DNA of 14,933 bases, taken from NCBI GenBank assembly GCA_902477055.1, contig CABSFY010000055.1:1-14933 (forward strand). Direction: 5' to 3'. Below the pieces are notes generated by a model. The model was not told the DNA's origin and ran no database searches. It saw only the letters and a program-made list of their open reading frames with translations. This stretch comes from an uncultured Eubacteriales bacterium (GTDB lineage Bacteria > Bacillota > Clostridia > Oscillospirales > Oscillospiraceae). Of the stretch, positions 1 through 6,731 are shown one piece after another (the first letter of the stretch is position 1; each line of letters begins with the position of its first letter). Both the position numbers and the translations under genes were made by a program.

Positions 1-7
1 AAAGCAA

Positions 8-38
8 GCCTCCCACAGCGGGTTTCGCTGTGGGAGGC
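8..38. repeat. Hairpin repeat, copy 1 (13-bp stem)
   Basis: Arms at 8-20 and 26-38 are perfectly complementary around a 5-base loop. The same 31 bases recur exactly at 236-266. No U-run follows on the plus strand, so this copy is not a clear terminator; it may mark the end of a gene lying left of the window. Confidence 0.8.
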
Positions 39-88
39 CCAGACTGTCAAAGAACTGCCCAACGAAAGGTTTCGGAGGGAGGAAAAGT

Positions 89-119
89 GTGAAAGGGAAC
101 CGTCAGGGTTCCCTTTCAC
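89..119. repeat. Inverted repeat, 13-bp perfect stem
   Basis: Arms 89-101 and 107-119 pair perfectly around a 5-base loop. No U-run follows on either strand. It is one of five strong hairpins packed into the first 270 bases, in a stretch with no coding region. Confidence 0.8.
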
Positions 120-144
120 GTTCAATAACCCCGCCGCAGCGGGC

Positions 145-186
145 AAAATTGCAAAATAATTTTACTTATACATATTTTGCAATTTT
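145..186. repeat. AT-rich inverted repeat, 14-bp stem
   Basis: Arms 145-158 and 173-186 are perfect complements around a 14-base AT-rich loop. The function is unknown. It sits between two other perfect hairpins in the gene-free left end. Confidence 0.75.
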
Positions 187-191
187 GAAAG

Positions 192-233
192 CAGCTTGTC
201 AAAAAAGTCCTCACGGACTTTTTTGACAAGCTG
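192..233. repeat. Inverted repeat, 19-bp perfect stem
   Basis: Arms 192-210 and 215-233 pair over 19 bases around a TCAC loop. The stem includes A6/T6 runs, so either strand would form a very stable RNA hairpin. It directly abuts the second copy of the 31-base hairpin repeat. Confidence 0.8.
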
Positions 234-235
234 AA

Positions 236-272
236 GCCTCCCACAGCGGGTTTCGCTGTGGGAGGCATTTTT
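236..272 (+). terminator. Hairpin repeat, copy 2, followed by a U-run
   Basis: This is an exact second copy of the 8-38 hairpin (arms 236-248 and 254-266). It is followed by TTTTT at 268-272 on the plus strand, which gives it the form of a rho-independent terminator. No plus-strand gene ends just before it inside the window, so it may serve as an insulating repeat instead. Confidence 0.5.
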
Positions 273-301
273 CGGGCTTTATGTCAATAGTTGGGGTAGA
301 G

Positions 302-333
302 ATAAAAACCGCCGCCTGCAATGCAGACGGCGG
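302..333 (-). terminator. Rho-independent terminator of the TetR gene
   Basis: On the minus strand a GC-rich stem of about 12 bp with one G-U pair (309-333) is followed by a TTTTTAT run (308-302). It begins 16 bases past the stop codon of the TetR gene. Confidence 0.85.
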
Positions 334-349
334 TTGTACTATTGTTGCA

Positions 350-898
350 TCAATTTTGCTTCGGCAGCACATCCGGCAGCTCTTTGCACAGAGCGGCGAT
401 GTGGCGAACGTCGTCGATGGCCTCGCTGCGCATTCCGTTGTTGAGCCAGTCGATGATGAGGCCGAAAAATTCGCATTGGATGAACCGGACCATCCGGCCC
501 CGCGCGTCGCCCTCGGCCGGAAGGTCGGGGAAAACGGTGTCGAGATAGGTCGTGATGGTATTGCTGCACAGCTTCATCAGCTCACGGTCGAACACGTCGC
601 GGTTGACGGAATGGAAAATATGATACACCGCGCGCTTGTTCTGCACGGCGAAGGAGAACGCAACCTCAAAGCATTCGTCGATCGAATTGATTTTGGAATA
701 CTTGGAGATGATCTCGTCGGCCGTTTCCTCCACGATGCTCTCCAGCAGGGTGGGAATGTCCTGATAGTGGTAATAAAAGGAGTTTCGGTTGATGCCGCAG
801 TCCTCAACGATGTCGCGCACGGTGATCTTGCTCATCGGCTTGTCGTTCAGCAGCTTCAGAAAGGATGCCTTGATCGCTTTTTTTGTAAAATTTGCCAT
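350..898 (-). CDS. TetR/AcrR-family transcriptional regulator
   Basis: This 182-residue protein begins MANFTKKAIKAS. An N-terminal helix-turn-helix at about residues 8-52 carries the family pattern MSKITVRDIVEDCGINRNSF followed by YYHYQDI. The rest is a helical ligand-binding or dimerisation domain resembling the TetR C-terminal type found in many Clostridia; the ligand cannot be read from sequence. The start at 898 is chosen because GGAGG lies six bases upstream and the helix-turn-helix begins directly after; longer reading-frame extensions run antisense through the neighbouring repressor gene. The gene is transcribed away from the blaI-type operon, has its own promoter and a strong terminator, and no transporter lies next to it in the window. 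Its targets are unknown. Confidence 0.93.
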   Translation of the reverse strand: MANFTKKAIKASFLKLLNDKPMSKITVRDIVEDCGINRNSFYYHYQDIPTLLESIVEETADEIISKYSKINSIDECFEVAFSFAVQNKRAVYHIFHSVNRDVFDRELMKLCSNTITTYLDTVFPDLPAEGDARGRMVRFIQCEFFGLIIDWLNNGMRSEAIDDVRHIAALCKELPDVLPKQN

Positions 899-952
899 CT
901 TCAACCTCCGTCGGAGCCGTTGCCGCCCGCCGCACAGCGGGGGCCCGGTTGC

Positions 953-981
953 ATTATAGCACAGACGAAGGACGGATGCAA
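953..981 (-). promoter_or_regulatory. Predicted promoter of the TetR gene
   Basis: On the minus strand, TTGCAT (981-976) and TATAAT (958-953) are separated by exactly 17 bases. Transcription would start near 946, leaving a leader of about 48 bases before the start codon at 898. Confidence 0.75.
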
Positions 982-1019
982 GGGTGCGCGGGGAACAAAA
1001 AATCCGGCGGCAGCCTATG

Positions 1020-1032
1020 TTTGTAGTACAAA
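1020..1032. promoter_or_regulatory. Candidate BlaI/MecI-type operator
   Basis: TTTGTA-G-TACAAA is a perfect 6-1-6 palindrome lying just upstream of the -35 element of the repressor operon. Its TGTA/TACA cores resemble those recognised by BlaI, MecI and CopY repressors, although the half-site arrangement differs from the staphylococcal one. Autoregulation by the adjacent repressor is an inference. Confidence 0.6.
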
Positions 1033-1036
1033 TACG

Positions 1037-1065
1037 TTGACAACGCGAAAAATGGTTGGTAAAAT
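1037..1065 (+). promoter_or_regulatory. Predicted promoter of the repressor/protease/surface-protein operon
   Basis: A consensus TTGACA (1037-1042), a 17-base spacer and TAAAAT (1060-1065) precede the first gene by about 28 bases. The palindromic candidate operator ends four bases before the -35 element. Confidence 0.8.
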
Positions 1066-1093
1066 AAGGAGAAAGAATGAAGGGGGCGTTAAT

Positions 1094-1459
1094 ATGCATC
1101 TGACGGAAGCGGAACGCAAGGTAATGGAGGTCCTGTGGGAACGGGACGAAATGACGGCAAAGGAGATTGCCGCAGAACTGAAAACAAGGGTCGGCTGGAG
1201 CAAGACGACCTCTTATACGATGCTTTCCCGCTGCGAGGGCAAGCGGCTGCTGACCCGGCAAGAGCCGAGTTATCGTTGCAGCGCCGCCGTATCCCGTGAG
1301 CAGGCGGCGGAATGGGAAACCGATGAGCTGCTGCAAAATAATTTCCACGGCTCGGCGGACGTTCTGGTCGCCGCATTGGTGGGGCAGAAGAAGCTCAACC
1401 TGAAGCAAATTGAAAAGCTCTATCGCCAGCTCAGCGAACTGGAGGCAGCGGAGAAATGA
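1094..1459 (+). CDS. BlaI/MecI/CopY-family repressor
   Basis: This 121-residue winged-helix repressor begins MHLTEAERKVMEVLWERDE. The family pattern is clear: LTEAERKVMEVLW, then TAKEIAAELK, then GWSKTTSYTMLSRCEGKRLLTRQE, with a C-terminal helical dimerisation part. In characterised systems such proteins are cleaved by the partner M56 metalloprotease, which lifts repression. The start follows an AGGGGG ribosome binding site eight bases upstream; a reading-frame extension further left overlaps the TetR gene antisense and is not real. The stop codon overlaps the next start (ATGA), so the two genes are translationally coupled. The regulated target is most likely this operon itself, including the SLH surface protein. 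A beta-lactamase is not present in the window. Confidence 0.93.
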   Translation: MHLTEAERKVMEVLWERDEMTAKEIAAELKTRVGWSKTTSYTMLSRCEGKRLLTRQEPSYRCSAAVSREQAAEWETDELLQNNFHGSADVLVAALVGQKKLNLKQIEKLYRQLSELEAAEK

Positions 1460-2922
1460 CGCTGCTGCTTAGAATGAGCCTGGTCGGCGCAGGCATGATT
1501 CTGACGGTCGCGCTGCTGCGGCTGCTGCTGCAGCGGCGGGTACACCGCAGCGTCTTTCTTGCCCTGTGGGCGATCGCGGCGCTGCGGCTGCTCGTACCGG
1601 TGTTTATCCCGACGGGGATGGAGATCGCTCTCCCGCCGCAGACCGCGCAGAGCTTTGCGGCCACGGCGGTGCGGACGATCGTAGACCCGACGCAGCTCCG
1701 GCTGGCGGAAACGGCGGCGTTTTCGCTTGCCGAGGTTCTGCCCTGGATCTGGCTGAGCGTTGCGGCGGCACTGCTGATGGGCTTTGCCGTGTCGCATCTG
1801 CGGCAGCGGCGGTCGTTCCGTTTCTCCGTGCCGATGCCGGAGGAGGCGGGGCTTGCGCCGAATGTCCGTCTGCTGGATGGGCTGGCCTCGCCGCTGACGT
1901 ACGGCATTTTCCGGCCGGTGATTTTGCTGCCCGCCGAGTTTGACTGGCGCGACAGCCGGAAGCTGACGCAGGTTCTGGCGCACGAACGGACGCATATTCG
2001 GCATCGTGACGTGCTGGTCAAGAGTCTGATGCTGTTGGCCTGCTGCCTGCATTGGTTCAATCCGGCGGTGTGGCTGATGTTTTATCTTGCCTCGCAGGAT
2101 ATGGAAATGCGCTGCGATGCGGCGGTCGTCCGTGCGCTCGGCAAGGGCGGCAAGCTCAGCTACGCCCGAACGCTGATCGAAACGGAGCGTCAGCGTACCT
2201 TTGGCGGCGCGTTGCAGACCGGCTTTTCCGTCAACAATACGGCGCGGCGCTTGAAGGCCCTCGCCAAGGCGAAGGTCCAGCCGATACTGAGTGCGCTCCT
2301 GGCGCTGTTTACCGTCGTGATGGCCGGAGTCGGCTTTTTCACGGTGAACGCGGCAAGCGAACACGTGGAGCTTCCGAATCTTTCGATGCCCGGAACATCC
2401 ACGGCGGCGGAACGGAACCCGTCCGTCCGCACAAGGCTGCCGTCCGAGCAGGTACAGGCGACGGAGCCGACGGCTCCTGCGCCGGATACATCCGAAGCGC
2501 CGACCGAGCCGCCCGAGCCGACGGAGACGACCCAGCCCTCCGCGCCCGCGCTGCAAATTTCAGCCATCCCGTCCATGGCGATGCCGGGCGAGCAGCTTTA
2601 CGTAACACTGACCGGCGACCCCACGGCCCGCCTTGTGTCGGACCAGCCGTCTGTCCTTACCATTCAGGGCTATACGGAGAGTGCGCCGAATACGCTCGAC
2701 TACGTTCTGTGCGCCTACGGCAGCGGGACGGCGAATCTCTATTGCGACAACGGTGCCGGCAGCGTTCTTGTTGCAACGGTGACGGTCTGCCCTACGGTGC
2801 AGCAGGAGGAGCGCGAGCCTTCGTTCATGGGCGAGGACTACCAGCCGCAGATCGATTTTGACCCAAGCGACGGTCCGGCGGGCGACCTCTCGTGGTTCCT
2901 GAACGGGGAGGAAACACCGTGA
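1456..2922 (+). CDS. M56-family (BlaR1/MecR1-like) membrane metalloprotease with Ig-like sensor-side domain
   Basis: This 488-residue protein has N-terminal membrane segments at about residues 4-25, 33-51 and 94-113, and a further one at about 278-298. The zinc metalloprotease motif is intact: H176-E177-R-T-H180, with E217 in EMRCD as probable third ligand and the family-typical HWFNPAVW between them. This is the cytoplasmic protease that cleaves BlaI-type repressors. The part after the last membrane segment is unusual. Instead of the roughly 250-residue penicillin-binding domain of BlaR1 there is a Pro/Thr/Glu-rich linker (about 319-366) and a single beta-rich, Ig-like domain (about 366-448), then a short acidic tail. 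Beta-lactam acylation is therefore not the obvious signal. It overlaps the upstream repressor gene by 4 bases (ATGA) and the downstream surface-protein gene by 4 bases (GTGA). Confidence 0.9.
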   Translation: MTLLLRMSLVGAGMILTVALLRLLLQRRVHRSVFLALWAIAALRLLVPVFIPTGMEIALPPQTAQSFAATAVRTIVDPTQLRLAETAAFSLAEVLPWIWLSVAAALLMGFAVSHLRQRRSFRFSVPMPEEAGLAPNVRLLDGLASPLTYGIFRPVILLPAEFDWRDSRKLTQVLAHERTHIRHRDVLVKSLMLLACCLHWFNPAVWLMFYLASQDMEMRCDAAVVRALGKGGKLSYARTLIETERQRTFGGALQTGFSVNNTARRLKALAKAKVQPILSALLALFTVVMAGVGFFTVNAASEHVELPNLSMPGTSTAAERNPSVRTRLPSEQVQATEPTAPAPDTSEAPTEPPEPTETTQPSAPALQISAIPSMAMPGEQLYVTLTGDPTARLVSDQPSVLTIQGYTESAPNTLDYVLCAYGSGTANLYCDNGAGSVLVATVTVCPTVQQEEREPSFMGEDYQPQIDFDPSDGPAGDLSWFLNGEETP

Positions 2923-5786
2923 AGCATAGAGTGATTGCAGCGCTGCTGGCTTTGGCGGCGCTGCTCTCGTTCCTGCCGGCGGCGCAGGCGGCGGAACCGG
3001 AGCTGATCTATACCCTGCGCAACGGCGAGGCGATTATCACGGGCGCTTCCGGCGACCTGACCGGACAGCTTTTGATCCCGGAGGAGCTGAACGGCCACCC
3101 GGTTGTCGGGATCGCGGACCGCGCCTTTGACAACCAGACGGGCTTGATCTCCGTGGTCATTCAGGCAAAAGTCGAGCAGCTTGGCCCGGTCTTTCGGAGC
3201 TGCACGGCACTGACCGAGGCCGTGCTGCCGGAGGGCCTGACGACGCTGAATGGGACGTTTTCGGGCTGCACCGCGCTTGCGGAGATCACGCTGCCCTCGA
3301 CCGTAAAATATCTCGGCTCCCGAACCTTCCAGAATACGGTGCTGCAGGAGCTTCGCCTGCCGGATGGGCTGAAGGAGATCGGGGCCGATTGCTTCAGCAA
3401 TGTGCCGCTTCAGGAGATTGTCCTTCCGGCGGGACTGGAGCGCGTCGGAGCGGGCGCCTTTCGGGGCTTTGCCGAGCAGCGCAGCCTCGTCATTCCTTCG
3501 AGCGTCAGATATTTGGATGCTGCGGCGTTTTCCGGCAGCATCGGGACGGTTTTTGTGCGCGGTCAAACGACAGACGGCGGGAAGCTGCCGTTTGCGTCGG
3601 CGCAGCGGGTGTATTGCCACAGCGGTGCGCCGGTCAGAAAGCAATTGGCGGATTACTATCCGACGATTTATTATGAAGAGCTGCCCTACGATCCGGAGGC
3701 GCAGCTCGTTGCCGAGGAGAACGGCCTGCAATACGCCGTGATCGATGGCGAGGCGGCCGTGATCTCCGGCGCGGGCGGGGAGGACTTGACCGTTCCGGCG
3801 GAGCTGGGCGGCGCACCGGTCACGATGGTGGCCCCGCTGTGCTTTTCCGGCGCGGCGGAGCGGTACGCCTCCGTGACGCTGCCGGACTCGGTTCGCTGGG
3901 TCGGGCGCGGTGCAATCGATGCAGAGCGGGCCAACGTGCCGCAGGCGCTGCAATACGCCGGGGAGCGGGCCTTTGCCAACGTGACCCTGACGGGTGAGCC
4001 GCAGTTTTTTTCGCTCGTTACGGCGGAAACGGAGAGCTTCTTCGGCTGCGGCTTGACGGCGGCGGTGTTCGGTCCGGCCCTGCGGACACTCGGACGGCGG
4101 GCCTTTGCGCTGAATGATTTGCGAACGGTAACGCTGGCTGAGGGCGTGGAAACGCTCGGAGCCGAAGTATTTGCGTGGAACGCCGCGCTCACCGCGCTGA
4201 CGGTGCCCTCTACGGTGACGCAGTGCGACGATTGTCTGAAGAATTCCAAGGTGGTCCGCGTCGTCGGCGATCCGGACGGTGCAATGGCGGCATACTGCGA
4301 ACGGGAGGGCATCCTGTTTATCGATGCCCGGACCGGCGAGGAGGTCGGCGAGGCGCGGCTTGTCACGCTGGACCATATCCAATACAAGATTTTTCCGTCC
4401 GGTAGGGCGTGGGTCGTGGACTGCGAACCGGAGCAGCTGACGGGCGAGGTCGTCATTCCCGCGTCGGTGGACGGCGCGGTGGTGGAGCGCATCTGCGATT
4501 CCGCGTTGGCCCATTGCGGCGCGACGATCATTCGGCTGCCGGAAACGGTGCGTGTTCTGGAGGACTGGGCGTTTTTGCAGTGCAGATCGCTTGCTTATGT
4601 TGCGATTCCGGAGCGGCTCGAAACGGTTCTCGGAACGCCGTTTGCGGCCTGCGAGAAGCTGCGGCTGCTGTATCTGCCGCCGAGTTACCGGCAGGACAGC
4701 GTTGTAGCGACGCATCTGTACGGTCTTGAGGTGCTGGTCGGCTATGAGGACACGGAGGCCGAACGGCTGGCGCAGTCGGAGGGCCTGCGCTTCATCGCCC
4801 TGCCGAAGGACGCTGCGGCGATCAAAAACGAAACCGGCGTTTTCGTGCGGCAGGACGATGCGCTGACGGCGGTCTATCTCCGTTTGGAACAGAGCGGCGG
4901 CAGAATATCCGCCGTCGTGCCGGACGAGGTGGACGGTCTGCCGGTGACGCGCATTGCCGCCGGGGCCGTCGGCGACCCGGACTACGCGGTGTTGGGTGCG
5001 AATGTGCAATACGTGGAGGACGGCGCGTTTTATACCGGCGGCGAACCGGCGCATCTGGCGCAGCTTGTCGTGCCGGCCTCCGTGCAGTATCTTCCGCCGC
5101 GCGTGAGCGATAACGCGGGGCTGACAATCTTCGGCTCGACCGGGTCGTATGCCGACCGCTATGCGGCGGAGAACGGCTACCGCTTCCTCGACCGGGCGAC
5201 GACACCGTTTCGCGACGTGGCCCGCAGCGCGTGGTATCATGACGCCATCCGCACGGTGTACTGGAACGGACTGATGAACGGCGTGGGCGAGAACCGCTTC
5301 GCGCCGAACGAAACGACGACCCGCGCCATGGTGGCGCAGGTGCTGGCCAATCTGAGCGGCATCCGGGACTTCACTTGGTCCTACGGCTTTCGTGACGTGC
5401 CGGAGGACGCGTGGTACGCCGGGGCCGTCAACTGGGGTGCGATGGTCGGCATCATTCAAGGGACTAGCAAAACGACCTTTTCGCCGGAGGACCCCGTGAC
5501 GCGGGAGCAGCTTGCGACGCTGCTGTATCGCTTTGCGCGGGCCTGCGGCGTGGACGTGACCGCGCGGGCGGAGCTGGACGGCTTCGGCGACCGGGGGCAG
5601 ATCTCGCAGTATGCGCTGCCCGCGATGCAGTGGGCCGTAGCCAGCGGCGTCATTCGCGGCACCGGGCCTCGGACCTTACAGCCCCGCAGCTACGCGACCC
5701 GCGCCGAGATTGCCCAGATGCTGTGCAATTTCATGCGCCTTACCGGCCGGACAAAAAGCGCGAAAGCCGTGCTGCAAATCGCATAA
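2919..5786 (+). CDS. Secreted BspA-like leucine-rich-repeat protein with three SLH domains
   Basis: This 955-residue surface protein starts at a GTG overlapping the previous stop codon, with GGGGAGGA six bases upstream. It opens with a signal peptide: MKHR, a hydrophobic stretch, then cleavage probably after AQA near residue 24. Four related modules begin near residues 27, 266, 484 and 636. Each opens with a beta-rich segment ending in a pattern like IPxxxxGxPVxxIxxxAF and continues into LRR_5-type repeats (examples are LPEGL, LPSTVKYLGSRTF and IPSSVRYLDAAAF). Three S-layer-homology domains follow at about 761-815, 823-880 and 888-945, carrying TRAM, TREQ and TRAE in place of the usual TRAE motif. 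SLH domains normally hold proteins on secondary cell-wall polymer; LRR_5/BspA proteins are often adhesins, but the ligand here is unknown. Control by a BlaI/M56 pair is the notable point. Confidence 0.9.
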   Translation: MKHRVIAALLALAALLSFLPAAQAAEPELIYTLRNGEAIITGASGDLTGQLLIPEELNGHPVVGIADRAFDNQTGLISVVIQAKVEQLGPVFRSCTALTEAVLPEGLTTLNGTFSGCTALAEITLPSTVKYLGSRTFQNTVLQELRLPDGLKEIGADCFSNVPLQEIVLPAGLERVGAGAFRGFAEQRSLVIPSSVRYLDAAAFSGSIGTVFVRGQTTDGGKLPFASAQRVYCHSGAPVRKQLADYYPTIYYEELPYDPEAQLVAEENGLQYAVIDGEAAVISGAGGEDLTVPAELGGAPVTMVAPLCFSGAAERYASVTLPDSVRWVGRGAIDAERANVPQALQYAGERAFANVTLTGEPQFFSLVTAETESFFGCGLTAAVFGPALRTLGRRAFALNDLRTVTLAEGVETLGAEVFAWNAALTALTVPSTVTQCDDCLKNSKVVRVVGDPDGAMAAYCEREGILFIDARTGEEVGEARLVTLDHIQYKIFPSGRAWVVDCEPEQLTGEVVIPASVDGAVVERICDSALAHCGATIIRLPETVRVLEDWAFLQCRSLAYVAIPERLETVLGTPFAACEKLRLLYLPPSYRQDSVVATHLYGLEVLVGYEDTEAERLAQSEGLRFIALPKDAAAIKNETGVFVRQDDALTAVYLRLEQSGGRISAVVPDEVDGLPVTRIAAGAVGDPDYAVLGANVQYVEDGAFYTGGEPAHLAQLVVPASVQYLPPRVSDNAGLTIFGSTGSYADRYAAENGYRFLDRATTPFRDVARSAWYHDAIRTVYWNGLMNGVGENRFAPNETTTRAMVAQVLANLSGIRDFTWSYGFRDVPEDAWYAGAVNWGAMVGIIQGTSKTTFSPEDPVTREQLATLLYRFARACGVDVTARAELDGFGDRGQISQYALPAMQWAVASGVIRGTGPRTLQPRSYATRAEIAQMLCNFMRLTGRTKSAKAVLQIA

Positions 5787-5799
5787 AGCCAATCGCAAC

Positions 5800-5841
5800 A
5801 AAAATAGCAGGAATGGCAAAAGTGCTGTTCCTGCTATTTTT
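5800..5841. terminator. Bidirectional rho-independent terminator
   Basis: A 14-bp perfect stem (5800-5813 with 5828-5841) starts 14 bases after the surface-protein stop codon. It carries A5 on the left and T5 on the right, so it could end transcription from either side. It closes the BlaI-type operon and also marks the left edge of the AT-rich region. Confidence 0.85.
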
Positions 5842-5879
5842 ATGCTTATATCATTGTGATGAAAGGAGGAATTGGATAT

Positions 5880-6479
5880 ATGAACACTTATGGATATGTC
5901 CGTGTCAGTAGTCGGGAACAGAATGAGAACCGTCAACTAATCGCATTAAAAGAAGTTGGATTAACAGTGAAAGTGATTTTTCTGGACAAACAATCTGGCA
6001 AGGATTTTAACAGACCACAGTACAAGAAACTGCTGAGAAAACTAAAAAAAGGCGATTTACTCTATGTCAAGAGCATTGACCGTTTGGGCAGAAATTATGA
6101 AGAAATTCAACAACAATGGCGTCTTCTGACGAAAGAAAAAGGAGTCGATATAGTGGTGTTAGATATGCCGTTGCTGGATACCCGGCGAGGCAAAGACCTT
6201 ATGGGAACCTTCTTAAGCGATATTGTTTTGCAGGTTCTGTCTTTTGTTGCAGAAAACGAGCGCACCAACATTCGCCAACGACAAGCGGAAGGAATTGCCG
6301 CAGCAAAAGCAAAAGGCGTGAAATTTGGAAGGCCGCCCAAACCATTGCCGCACAATTTTCGCGAAGTCCATAGGGCATGGCGTGCGAAGAAAATGACGCT
6401 GAAACAAGCGGCAGAAGCTTGTAATATGCCTGTTGGAACATTCTATGACAAAGCTCGGAAATTTGAAAACACCGCTTAA
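5880..6479 (+). CDS. Small serine recombinase (resolvase/invertase family)
   Basis: This 199-residue protein begins MNTYGYVRVSSREQNENRQ; Ser10 in YVRVSS is the predicted nucleophile. Other family blocks are visible: FLDKQSGKDFNRPQY, DLLYVKSIDRLGRN, and VAENERTNIRQRQAEGIAAAKAKGVKFGRP leading into the DNA-binding arm. A C-terminal helix-turn-helix lies at about 170-195 (MTLKQAAEACNMPVGTFYDKA). Domain order and size match Hin/Gin/resolvase-type enzymes, not large serine integrases. The start at 5880 is preferred over an upstream ATG because AAAGGAGG lies just ahead of it and MNTYGYVRVSS is the canonical N-terminus. The stop codon lies inside the left arm of a 45-bp inverted repeat that carries matching recombination sites, so inversion of the adjacent segment is its most likely job. 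Base composition is AT-richer than the flanking operons. Confidence 0.93.
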   Translation: MNTYGYVRVSSREQNENRQLIALKEVGLTVKVIFLDKQSGKDFNRPQYKKLLRKLKKGDLLYVKSIDRLGRNYEEIQQQWRLLTKEKGVDIVVLDMPLLDTRRGKDLMGTFLSDIVLQVLSFVAENERTNIRQRQAEGIAAAKAKGVKFGRPPKPLPHNFREVHRAWRAKKMTLKQAAEACNMPVGTFYDKARKFENTA

Positions 6480-6495
6480 ATAAAACGAATCAATA

Positions 6496-6521
6496 ATTTG
6501 GGAAAGTGTACTTTTGCAAAT
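6496..6521 (+). promoter_or_regulatory. Predicted recombinase crossover site, left
   Basis: ATTTGGGAAAGT (6496-6507), a central GT (6508-6509) and ACTTTTGCAAAT (6510-6521) form a 12-2-12 dyad. The half-sites agree at 10 of 12 positions when compared as inverted repeats. Serine invertase sites such as hix have this 26-bp layout with a central 2-bp crossover. Confidence 0.75.
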
Positions 6522-6540
6522 TCTTTGCTTTTTATACTTC

Positions 6541-6570
6541 TTGATTTATTATACACCAAATTCTTATAAA
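6541..6570 (+). promoter_or_regulatory. Weaker rightward promoter inside the invertible segment
   Basis: TTGATT (6541-6546), an 18-base spacer and TATAAA (6565-6570) read towards the glycosylase gene in the assembled orientation. It matches consensus less well than the opposing promoter that overlaps it. If active, the assembled orientation would be low-level expression and not fully off. Confidence 0.4.
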
Positions 6571-6576
6571 AGTCAA
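6548..6576 (-). promoter_or_regulatory. Strong promoter inside the invertible segment, currently leftward
   Basis: On the minus strand, TTGACT (6576-6571), a 17-base spacer and TATAAT (6553-6548) form a near-consensus promoter. As assembled it reads into the 3' end of the recombinase gene, antisense. Inversion between the central dinucleotides would move the -10 element to about 6589-6594 facing right, giving a leader of roughly 130 bases before the glycosylase start. Confidence 0.75.
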
Positions 6577-6620
6577 TAGTTTGAACAAAAATAATGCTCT
6601 TAAAATTTAAATTTTCAGCG

Positions 6621-6646
6621 TTTTGCAAAAGTACACTTTCCCAAAT
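6621..6646 (-). promoter_or_regulatory. Predicted recombinase crossover site, right
   Basis: This is the inverted copy of the left site, with central dinucleotide AC on the plus strand at 6633-6634. It matches the left site in 25 of 26 positions; only the base at the inner edge differs. Opposed orientation of the non-palindromic centre predicts inversion, not deletion. Confidence 0.75.
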
Positions 6647-6731
6647 TATTGATTCGTTTTATTTAATAAGTTGGGCGATTTGCAGAAAAGTGCAGATTTC
6701 TGTCCAAGGCAAATTGTAAGGATGTGATTTT

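Larger units (their letters stand above)
6476..6666. repeat. 45-bp perfect inverted repeats bounding a 101-bp invertible segment
   Basis: Arms 6476-6520 and 6622-6666 are perfect reverse complements over 45 bases, enclosing 101 bases of AT-rich DNA. The left arm includes the last codon base and stop codon of the serine recombinase gene. Both arms contain the same dyad, centred on a non-palindromic dinucleotide. Such long identical arms around a promoter-bearing segment, next to a site-specific recombinase, are the hallmark of an invertible element (inverton). No run of T follows that would make it a simple terminator. Confidence 0.9.

Noticed and set aside
8..266. The duplicated 31-base hairpin as a CRISPR array
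   Set aside because: There are only two copies, 197 bases apart, with no regular spacers and no cas genes.
281..1093. A long N-terminal extension of the BlaI-type repressor, and the matching minus-strand extension of the TetR protein to 1408
   Set aside because: Each runs antisense through the other's gene and promoter. The short starts have good ribosome binding sites and match family N-termini.
2838..5459. An 873-codon open frame on the minus strand opposite the SLH/LRR gene
   Set aside because: It is Arg/His/Gln-rich with no domain pattern, lies entirely antisense to a gene with signal peptide, LRR and SLH domains, and is explained by GC-rich codon bias.
5856..5879. Upstream ATG start for the serine recombinase
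   Set aside because: The ribosome binding site AAAGGAGG lies inside this extension, and the canonical N-terminus begins at 5880.
6476..6666. The 45-bp inverted repeat read as a transcription terminator
   Set aside because: The arms are far too long, the 101-base centre is too large, no U-run follows, and the arms contain a recombinase-type 12-GT-12 site.
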